The notes beneath the pieces are model-generated. The model saw only the letters and a list, made by a program, of their open reading frames with translations. It searched no databases and was not told the DNA's origin. Positions 1 to 5,550 of a stretch of 10,269 nucleotides of DNA are shown one piece after another; positions within the stretch are counted from its first letter, which is position 1, and each line of letters opens with the position of its first letter. The DNA lies in NCBI GenBank assembly GCA_003229995.1, contig QIGJ01000096.1:1-10269 (forward strand), read 5' to 3'. The position numbers were made by a program, and so were the translations under genes. Source of the DNA: Gammaproteobacteria bacterium (GTDB taxonomy: Bacteria > Pseudomonadota > Gammaproteobacteria > SZUA-152).

Positions 1-39
1 TTGTTTTTGTGCTTGTTAAGCTGGAAATAATCATTAGTA

Positions 40-246
40 TTAGTGACGAGTGTCGTCCTCGATATGCTGCTTGACCCAACTTGCATAACTTGGAACCTGG
101 GCACCTGATGCTGTTGTGTATTTCTGCTTTGTCCAGAAATCCTGATGCGTCACACCGGCTTCCACTTCGCCAGAATGGTTCACGGCAGAGGGCGATATCG
201 CACCGCTAAGCTTTGAAGAAATGTCTCCTGTTTTTGCAGGGGGCAT
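40..246 (-). CDS. Hypothetical small protein (68 aa)
   Basis: An ATG-initiated ORF ending in TAA that encodes a hydrophilic 68-residue protein. It has no signal peptide, membrane segment or motif I recognise. The N-terminal half is Ser/Ala/Gly-rich; the C-terminal half (residues about 35-68) has aromatics and ends in an acidic-His tail. No clear Shine-Dalgarno sequence precedes the ATG. It lies downstream of slt on the same strand, separated from it by small element A1, so any co-transcription would have to pass through that palindrome. It could be a genuine small lineage-specific protein or a chance ORF; I lean slightly towards real because nothing else occupies the stretch. Confidence 0.4.
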   Translation of the reverse strand: MPPAKTGDISSKLSGAISPSAVNHSGEVEAGVTHQDFWTKQKYTTASGAQVPSYASWVKQHIEDDTRH

Positions 247-280
247 TTTTTTTGCGTTTTTACATCTGGTTCCAGGTTGT

Positions 281-461
281 TAAGGAATGGGCACGAAATA
301 ACTTCCCTGTTTGGCGCCCGGATTTAGTCCGTATTCGTTCGTTCTGATTGAACAAAAGTGCAGGAATAGTTTCTATTTCGAGCTTTTGTGATTGAGGAAC
401 GGGCGAAGATGGGCTGAAGCCGGGATGCTAAACAGGGAAGTTATTTCATGCACGTTCCTAA
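281..461. mobile_element. MITE-like palindromic element, family A copy 1 (A1)
   Basis: A 175-base imperfect palindrome (284-458) begins GGAATGGGCACG and ends TGCACGTTCC. The two arms match for about 40 bases, including a perfect 17-base stretch on each side (AAATAACTTCCCTGTTT and its complement). The inner arms also pair (CGTTCGTTC region against GAACGGGCGAAG region), so the whole element could fold into one long hairpin. It is flanked on both sides by TAA (281-283 and 459-461), which looks like a 3-base target duplication. It has no ORF. It starts two bases beyond the slt stop codon, so it may also act as the 3' end of the slt transcript. A second full copy lies at 5302-5522 and a remnant near 9659-9700. 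Confidence 0.75.
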
Positions 462-463
462 GG

Positions 464-2506
464 CTATAAGGTTTCCCGGGTTGGCACGGCCAACATATGC
501 TGGCTCAGGCGTTTTTGCTCAAAGCCTAACCGGTCTGCATAAATAATGGTGAAGGCCAGCACGCTGGTGACGTATTCCCGTGTTTCCCGGAAAGGGATAT
601 TTTCAATCCAGCGTTCAGCATCCAGTGTGGTTTCCGTCGGTAGCCAGCGCATGATGCGACTTTCTCCGGCATTGTATGCCGCAGTGGCGAGCACGGTCTG
701 CCCTCCAAAACGTTTGAGCATTTTACGCAGATAACGGGTGCCCAGAGACAGGTTGATGTCGGCTTGTGTGAGTTTGGATTTACCCTGGTATTTTTTGGGC
801 AGGGAGCGGGAAATATACTTGGCTGTGGCGGGCATAAGCTGCATAAGCCCCAATGCCCCTTTGGGGGAGCGTGCGTCTTGCACAAAAGCACTTTCCCGAC
901 GGACAACACCGTAGGTCCAGGCCGGGTTGATGTCTTCGCGTTCAGAATAATTGAGGATTTGTTCCCGGAAGAGTAGTGGAAAGCGCAAGGTGAGGTCATC
1001 ACGTTGATTGGTGCTGGCCATGGTGAGAATGGATTGTTCAGCCCAGCCCCAATGCTGCGCCAGCTTGGCGGCATCGGCACGCTCGTCATTGTTCATGTGT
1101 TGTGTTGCTGACCACCATTCGCGGCGAGCTTCCAGCATGCGTCCTAAAAGAATAAATTCACGAGCGCGCTGTACGGCTGGTTGCTGACCGATGTCAAACA
1201 AAGTGCCTGCACTGGTTTTATGGGGACGATCCGCAATGGCATAAGATAGGTTCAAACGATCTGCGGATAAAAACCCATAATAACTGCGTTGCCGGGCGAG
1301 GGTCGTAAACTGTATTGTGGCGGTCGCGGTTTCACCCAATTCGTCGTGAGCGCGTGCCCGCCAGTATTGCCAGCGGTCACTGGCTTGTTGTTTGGGGGTA
1401 AGTGCGTTCAGCGCAGAGAGTACCTGTGGCCATTGGGCTTGACGCAGGGCGATGCGTACCCGCCATTGGCGTGCAATATCACTGAGGTACTTCACGGGAA
1501 TAATGGAAAACCATGCATCTGATTCCGGTCGTTGTTTGCGTGCCAGGGCGATGGCTATTTGCTGTGGAATATCGTACTGCTCCTCGGTCGCCGTTGCTGT
1601 GTGCTGTGTTGTGGGCGAAAACCAGATTTTTGCCGCTTCTTGCGGGTCGCGTCGGGCTAAACGTTTCACCACATTAATAAACAGGCGGGGTGCCATATAG
1701 TGTGTGCTGCGAGTAATTTGCAGTTGATACTGGGATAACTGTTGCGGTTTGCGATGCAATTTGATCCACAGACGCGCCAGCTTTTGATCCTCAGCAGGCA
1801 ATGAGCGCAACAGGTAACGCGCCAGGCTGCGGCGGCCCTTGTTCAATGCCAGCTCCATGCGCTGCCACACCAATTCGGTGGTGAGTTTGCCTGCGGCCTT
1901 CCAGTGTTTGAATATGCGGTCACAGGTGCGTGGTTGTGAGCGACTGGTAAGCCATCGTTTTTTGATATCCGGGTACGCGGTTTCAGCTTGTCCTGTGCGG
2001 ATCAGTGCGTAAAGATAATGGCACTGCAGGCGGACATTTTTTGTGGGTGTGTAAAAATCCAGGTATTGTTGCCAACGTCCCTGACGTGCCAGTTGCCGCA
2101 AAAGTTTGCGACGCAGTGAAGCTGATATCGGCAAATTGCGGTATTGCTCAAGAAATGCTGAGACTTCTTGGAGTGGGGTTTTGTGCAGGCGCTGTTTGAT
2201 GTCCTGATATTGCAGGTAAGGATAGAGTGGGTAATCCGTGAGTGTGGGTAATAAACGGTGAAATTCAGATACACGCCGCAGGCGTAGCGCTTTTTCCGCC
2301 GCCAAAAACCGAGTACGTTGCTCAGCAAGTGTGGCGCTGTTGAAGTTGACCACGCGCTGCACAAAACTGTCTTGTGCAGTGTTGTGTGGCATGGCCCACA
2401 CCAGCGCAGGGCACAAAGCAGCAATGGTGAGGCCGATGCGCAGCCATCGGATACCAGGTTTATATGGCATGATGGCGCATAAAAATAAGGTGGGAATTGG
2501 GATCAT
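464..2506 (-). CDS. slt: Soluble lytic murein transglycosylase (Slt70 family)
   Basis: Periplasmic enzyme that cleaves the MurNAc-GlcNAc bond of peptidoglycan with formation of 1,6-anhydroMurNAc, used in wall turnover and recycling. The 680-residue length is close to the roughly 645 of E. coli Slt. A signal peptide is visible: basic stretch near residues 16-23, hydrophobic core, then cleavage probably after VWA near residue 38. The long alpha-helical middle (about 45-470) fits the superhelical U domain. The C-terminal catalytic domain (about 525-660) has the catalytic Glu538 in RRESAF, the GLMQLMPAT motif at 553-561, and AYNAG at about 610-614. The given ATG has no good ribosome site; the in-frame ATG at 2470 (MPYKPG) gives a more typical signal peptide and is a likely true start. 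The stop codon is two bases from element A1. Confidence 0.95.
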   Translation of the reverse strand: MIPIPTLFLCAIMPYKPGIRWLRIGLTIAALCPALVWAMPHNTAQDSFVQRVVNFNSATLAEQRTRFLAAEKALRLRRVSEFHRLLPTLTDYPLYPYLQYQDIKQRLHKTPLQEVSAFLEQYRNLPISASLRRKLLRQLARQGRWQQYLDFYTPTKNVRLQCHYLYALIRTGQAETAYPDIKKRWLTSRSQPRTCDRIFKHWKAAGKLTTELVWQRMELALNKGRRSLARYLLRSLPAEDQKLARLWIKLHRKPQQLSQYQLQITRSTHYMAPRLFINVVKRLARRDPQEAAKIWFSPTTQHTATATEEQYDIPQQIAIALARKQRPESDAWFSIIPVKYLSDIARQWRVRIALRQAQWPQVLSALNALTPKQQASDRWQYWRARAHDELGETATATIQFTTLARQRSYYGFLSADRLNLSYAIADRPHKTSAGTLFDIGQQPAVQRAREFILLGRMLEARREWWSATQHMNNDERADAAKLAQHWGWAEQSILTMASTNQRDDLTLRFPLLFREQILNYSEREDINPAWTYGVVRRESAFVQDARSPKGALGLMQLMPATAKYISRSLPKKYQGKSKLTQADINLSLGTRYLRKMLKRFGGQTVLATAAYNAGESRIMRWLPTETTLDAERWIENIPFRETREYVTSVLAFTIIYADRLGFEQKRLSQHMLAVPTRETL

Positions 2507-2752
2507 GTATCACTTGCTGTATTAGTGTGCGATTACAAAACCTTTTAGCGGCCAGTTCCTACAGAGAATTGAGGTACTTGCAACCAGTATTCAATAAAGT
2601 TGAATGATTTGCTCAAATGTTTCTGCTTTTTATTTAACAGGTATTTGATTATGCTCAATTTTTAAACAATAAACCAGACAAAATTTTACCACTTTTTATG
2701 GGCATTTTTTGTGTGGAGTGATGTCATATAAACCCAACTGGAGGATGCAAAC
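2507..2752. other. Divergent intergenic region between slt and the CDGSH gene
   Basis: AT-rich spacer that must carry the leftward promoter of slt and the rightward promoter of the iron-sulfur gene. A weak -10-like TATAAA lies at 2727-2732, but it sits too close to the Shine-Dalgarno (GGAGG, 2740-2744) to be convincing. TTGATT near 2645 followed by A/T-rich sequence is an alternative. No repeat or small ORF stands out. Confidence 0.3.
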
Positions 2753-2989
2753 ATGAGTATGTATACCCGCGGCGAACCTTACGAGCACACATTAAAAAGC
2801 GGTGAAACGGCCTATATTTGCCAATGTGGCCATAGCAATACACCACCATTCTGCGATGGCAGTCATGCGGAGCATCCTGGCACAGAACCGCAGATTCACA
2901 CTGCTGTAAAGGATGAAGCCGTGTACATCTGTGGGTGTGGCAAAACGGGTAACAAACCCTGGTGTGATGGCAGTCACACGGCATCTTAA
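2753..2989 (+). CDS. Dual CDGSH-type iron-sulfur protein
   Basis: A 78-residue protein with two complete CDGSH motifs of the form C-x-C-x2-[ST]-x3-P-x-CDG-S-H: CQCGHSNTPPFCDGSH at residues 23-38 and CGCGKTGNKPWCDGSH at 60-75. Each provides three cysteines and one histidine (C23, C25, C34, H38 and C60, C62, C71, H75), the known ligand set for a redox-active [2Fe-2S] cluster in the mitoNEET superfamily. The tandem arrangement matches the small cytosolic bacterial type. There is no signal peptide or membrane anchor. A strong GGAGG lies 8 bases before the ATG. The next gene, a membrane protein, starts 14 bases after the stop, so the two are probably co-transcribed. The physiological partner and exact role are unknown. 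Confidence 0.92.
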   Translation: MSMYTRGEPYEHTLKSGETAYICQCGHSNTPPFCDGSHAEHPGTEPQIHTAVKDEAVYICGCGKTGNKPWCDGSHTAS

Positions 2990-3003
2990 CCGGGCTGTCG
3001 ATA

Positions 3004-3885
3004 ATGCAAGAATTGCTCACAAATCCGGTGATCCAGGCCGCTGTTGCTCCCTTTGTGGTGGCATTGGTGTCAGCACTGTTGCTGCGTCGTTTTTTACCCG
3101 GTGGGATCGGTCTGGCGATTATTGGCGGCTTTTTAATCGCAGTATTGTTGACCACGGGACTGACCGTGCAACCACTGACCGCCACACGCAAGATCATTCT
3201 TTGTGGCTTGCTTCTGCCCTTTGTGATGCTGTTGTTGGATTTCATTGCACGAATGCCGCAATCAACCGGGTTAAAACGCGTACTTCGGGCGTTGCCTGCG
3301 TTACTATTAGCAGTGGCGGCCTTGTGGATTATCTGGCCTGTGGTGCAACGCCAGGAAGGCCTCGCCATCTGGTGGATGGCAGCGCCGGTCATGTTATATG
3401 CCGCTATCATTATCCATAGCACCGCTGCGCTGGGACGAGTGCAAAAACCGGCATTCGGCGCACAGGCTGCCAGTGCATTGATATTAGCAATGGGCGCAGG
3501 CGCAACGACGTTGATTGCTGCATCAGCACTCTACAGCCAACTGGCATTCGCTGTTTCAGCAGCGACGGGTGCAGTGATTGTGGTGGGATTATTGGGTGGG
3601 ATGGAAAAGCTTGCCAAGTTGGGCATGCTGACGGTATATGCAGCGGCTGTGCCAGTGACTCTGTTTGTCGCAGCGGCGACGGTATACGCGCAACTACCGG
3701 TGCTGGTGCTGGTGTGTCTGGCGCTGGTGCCGTTGTTCGCTTGGCTGCTATTATTCAACCCCCTCAAATTGATTCAACCAAAGCAGCGCTGGTTGGCATT
3801 GATCATCGCCAGCTTATGGGTCAGTATTCCCGTGCTGCCTGCTGTCTGGTTGACTTGGCGAGTCGCAGGGCCGGTGAGCTTTTAG
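3004..3885 (+). CDS. Polytopic integral membrane protein of unknown function
   Basis: A 293-residue, very hydrophobic protein with about nine or ten predicted membrane helices by eye (near residues 8-27, 32-52, 63-82, 95-114, 119-140, 152-173, 178-199, 206-228, 231-251, 263-286). It is rich in Ala, Leu and Val with short polar loops, several of them basic (LLRRFLP, KRVLRAL, PKQRW), which would suit cytoplasmic loops. I see no catalytic or transporter signature. It follows the CDGSH gene after 14 bases with no clear ribosome site of its own, which suggests translational coupling or read-through from that gene. Reading frame and composition are convincing as a real gene; function is not recognised. 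Confidence 0.82.
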   Translation: MQELLTNPVIQAAVAPFVVALVSALLLRRFLPGGIGLAIIGGFLIAVLLTTGLTVQPLTATRKIILCGLLLPFVMLLLDFIARMPQSTGLKRVLRALPALLLAVAALWIIWPVVQRQEGLAIWWMAAPVMLYAAIIIHSTAALGRVQKPAFGAQAASALILAMGAGATTLIAASALYSQLAFAVSAATGAVIVVGLLGGMEKLAKLGMLTVYAAAVPVTLFVAAATVYAQLPVLVLVCLALVPLFAWLLLFNPLKLIQPKQRWLALIIASLWVSIPVLPAVWLTWRVAGPVSF

Positions 3886-3933
3886 GTCGTACGGAAATGT
3901 GGGTCCGGTCATTTGCGGTAACAGGGAAGAAAA

Positions 3934-3974
3934 ATAAAATGTAACTTTATAGAATATAACCATAAAATGTAACT
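3934..3974. repeat. Pair of 13-base direct repeats
   Basis: ATAAAATGTAACT occurs at 3934-3946 and again at 3962-3974, with a 28-base period. The second copy runs into the left end of element B1. It may be a local duplication or a pair of protein-binding sites; the sequence alone does not decide. Confidence 0.5.
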
Positions 3975-4135
3975 ATACCCATAGCGTTTGGGATTTAGGT
4001 CTGAATGTGCGTCATATTGATTTCATGGCCAGGCAAAATGGCGCGGAATAGTCATTCTATTGCGAGACATTTTAACGCCGCCATGGGATCAATAGGGCGT
4101 GCAGTCAGGCCTAAATCTCAATCGCTATGGGTATA
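3974..4135. mobile_element. MITE-like element, family B copy 1 (B1)
   Basis: A 158-base non-coding element (3976-4133) bounded by TACCCATAGCG on the left and CGCTATGGGTA on the right. The arms continue inward as GGATTTAGGTCTGA... against ...CAGGCCTAAATCTC. TA flanks both ends (3974-3975, 4134-4135), which fits target-TA duplication as known for IS630/Tc1-type transposition. The interior retains pairing (TTGATTTCATGG against CCATGGGATCAA). B1 has the same orientation as B2 and is inverted relative to B3 and B4. It fills most of the 303-base gap between the membrane protein and yceI and ends about 54 bases before the yceI start. Confidence 0.8.
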
Positions 4136-4139
4136 TAAG

Positions 4140-4167
4140 TTGCATTCTCAATATTAGCATCTAGGAT
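4140..4167 (+). promoter_or_regulatory. Candidate sigma-70 promoter of yceI
   Basis: TTGCAT (4140-4145), a 16-base spacer, then TAGGAT (4162-4167), about 20 bases before the yceI start codon. It begins just outside element B1, so the gene may be transcribed independently of upstream genes. The leader would be very short, which lowers confidence. Confidence 0.35.
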
Positions 4168-4188
4168 TTATAACCAAGGAGATCGACC

Positions 4189-4746
4189 ATGAGAAAAACA
4201 GTTATACTTGTCAGCGCATTGTTATTACCAATGGGCAGCATGGCAGCATCGTATACCATTGATCCGAGCCATACCTACCCGAATTTCACGATTGACCATC
4301 TGGGGTTTTCGACACTGCACGGACGGTTTGGTAAAACCACGGGCAAACTCGATCTGGATCAGGCCAAAGGTACCGGTTCAGTGGAAATCGTGATTGATGT
4401 TGCTTCAGTCGATACAGGCTTTAAAAAACGTGATGATCACCTACGTTCGCCCGATTTTTTCAATGCGGTTGAATTTCCGGAGATAACCTTTAAGTCCACC
4501 AAGGTGACCTTTCAGGGTAAAGGAGCCACGGTGGTGGGAGACTTGACCATTATGGGCGTGACCAAGTCAGTGAGTCTCGCGGTGGCCAGTATTAACTGTG
4601 GTGTGCATCCGATGAATAAAAAACAGATCTGCGGTTTTGATGCCACTACCCAGCTGAAACGTTCAGATTTTGGTATGAAATACGCGCTGCCAGCCGTGGG
4701 TGACATTATCAATCTGGCCATTGGAGTGGAAGCCATCAAGGACTAG
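4189..4746 (+). CDS. yceI: YceI-family periplasmic lipid-binding-like protein
   Basis: A 185-residue secreted protein of the YceI family, whose members form a lipocalin-like beta barrel and can bind isoprenoid lipids. The signal peptide is clear: MRKT, a hydrophobic core, then cleavage after SMA near residue 20. The mature protein starts SYTIDPSHTYPNFTIDHLGFSTLHGRF, the typical family N-terminus (D-x-x-H... then a hydrophobic/Gly/Phe strand). DVASVDTGFKKRDDHLRSPDFFNAVEFPEITF is the conserved central signature. The C-terminal part keeps the usual DLTIMGVTK and the KRSDFGMKYALPAVGD region. AAGGAG stands 8 bases before the ATG. Two cysteines (in NCGVHPMNKKQICGF) might form a disulfide. It stands between two small repeats and appears monocistronic. 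The cellular role is unclear throughout the family. Confidence 0.93.
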   Translation: MRKTVILVSALLLPMGSMAASYTIDPSHTYPNFTIDHLGFSTLHGRFGKTTGKLDLDQAKGTGSVEIVIDVASVDTGFKKRDDHLRSPDFFNAVEFPEITFKSTKVTFQGKGATVVGDLTIMGVTKSVSLAVASINCGVHPMNKKQICGFDATTQLKRSDFGMKYALPAVGDIINLAIGVEAIKD

Positions 4747-4767
4747 TACATCGTCAAAATAGCCTTG

Positions 4768-4829
4768 ACCGGCTTCCAGGCAATGGAATGCGTTGCCGAT
4801 GTTGATTGATTTTTCAGCACGAAGCCGGT
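4768..4829. repeat. Nested inverted repeat downstream of yceI
   Basis: ACCGGCTTC (4768-4776) pairs perfectly with GAAGCCGGT (4821-4829). Inside it, GGCAA (4779-4783) pairs with TTGCC (4793-4797). The structure would form in a transcript reading out of yceI and may stabilise or end it, but no T-run follows the right arm, so a classic intrinsic terminator is not supported. Confidence 0.45.
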
Positions 4830-4855
4830 TTAAGTTGCAAAAAAAGAGTCGATAG
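4830..4855 (+). promoter_or_regulatory. Possible sigma-28 (FliA)-like promoter before hsbA
   Basis: TTAAGTTG (4830-4837) and GTCGATAG (4848-4855), separated by 10 bases, resemble the enterobacterial FliA consensus TAAAGTTT-N11-GCCGATAA at 6 of 8 positions in each box, but the spacer is one base short. The idea gains some interest because HsbA of Pseudomonas acts on the flagellar anti-sigma factor FlgM. The match may be chance in an A-rich stretch. Confidence 0.25.
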
Positions 4856-4968
4856 AACGGTCAGCTCAGAATAGTAGACAGGGAACCTCGGGTATTATTC
4901 GAGGAATCACTTTTTATCTGGCATGGGTGCCGGAGAGTATTCATCGGTATCAATAATGGAGAACACGA

Positions 4969-5277
4969 ATGTCAGTTACATCTGAAGTTTCAACAGATGA
5001 CAACACCATTACTATAAAAATCAGTGGTCGCTTTGATTTTGCGGAGCAAAATGAATTTCGCGACTGTTATTATGACACCAGTCCTGGCGAAAACACGCAA
5101 TTTATCATTGACATGAGTGGAGCCAATTACATGGATAGCTCGGCACTGGGTATGCTGCTGATGATGCGAGAGTATCTGGGAGGTAATGCGGCGAATATTT
5201 CGATTATCAACTGTTCGCCGGACATCAAAAATATTCTGACAGTGGCCAATTTCCAAAGTCTGTTTACGATGGACTGA
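4969..5277 (+). CDS. hsbA: STAS-domain anti-sigma factor antagonist (HsbA/CrsA type)
   Basis: A 102-residue single STAS-domain protein of the SpoIIAA/RsbV family. The conserved loop reads YMDSSALGML (about residues 54-63); Ser57, the first serine after Asp56, corresponds to the residue phosphorylated by the partner kinase in this family. ISGRFDF near residues 18-24 and the strand FIIDMSG are the other typical parts. GGAGA lies 6 bases before the ATG. The next gene encodes a receiver-PP2C-kinase protein, the same pairing as HsbA/HsbR of Pseudomonas aeruginosa and CrsA/CrsR of Shewanella. In those systems the STAS protein switches partners, releasing a sigma factor or binding FlgM or a cyclase. 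The target here cannot be read from this window, as no sigma factor, FlgM or HptB gene is present. Element A2 now separates it from its partner. Confidence 0.88.
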   Translation: MSVTSEVSTDDNTITIKISGRFDFAEQNEFRDCYYDTSPGENTQFIIDMSGANYMDSSALGMLLMMREYLGGNAANISIINCSPDIKNILTVANFQSLFTMD

Positions 5278-5301
5278 AATTGTGGCTTTGGTGTCTGTGG
5301 G

Positions 5302-5522
5302 TTAGGAATGGGCACGTAATAACTTCCCAGTCTAGCGCTCAGATTTAGTTCGACTTCGTTTGTTCTGATTACCTACAGAGATGTCGGTAAGAGACGTGAG
5401 CATGGATGCGGAAACTTTGAGCAAAATCGCAGGAATAGTTGCTCTATACCCATGGCGATTGAAGAACGGACGAAGACGGGCTGAAGATGAGATACAGGAA
5501 GTTATTATGTGCCCATTCCTTA
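5302..5522. mobile_element. MITE-like palindromic element, family A copy 2 (A2)
   Basis: A 215-base element (5305-5519) starting GGAATGGGCACG and ending GTGCCCATTCC, flanked by TTA on both sides (5302-5304 and 5520-5522), which looks like a 3-base target duplication. The outer arms and the AATAACTTCCC / GGAAGTTATT blocks match A1. It differs from A1 by about 45 extra bases near the centre and by an inner right arm that resembles a family B end (TATACCCATGGCGATTGA near 5444-5461). No ORF. It occupies most of the 273-base hsbA-hsbR gap; without it the genes would be about 55 bases apart. Confidence 0.78.
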
Positions 5523-5550
5523 ATTTGCCAGCAAACATATTCTTCGTGTC

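Noticed and set aside
526..1089. 187-codon frame on the - strand inside slt
   Set aside because: Alternative frame of slt, whose own frame has the signal peptide and catalytic motifs.
2724..3422. 232-codon frame opposite the CDGSH and membrane genes
   Set aside because: The sense frames carry CDGSH motifs and membrane helices; the antisense product is low-complexity and lacks any family feature.
4915..4940. CTGGCA-TGGG-TGCCGG before hsbA as a sigma-54 promoter
   Set aside because: It lacks the required GG/GC spacing of a -24/-12 promoter and is better read as a small hairpin.
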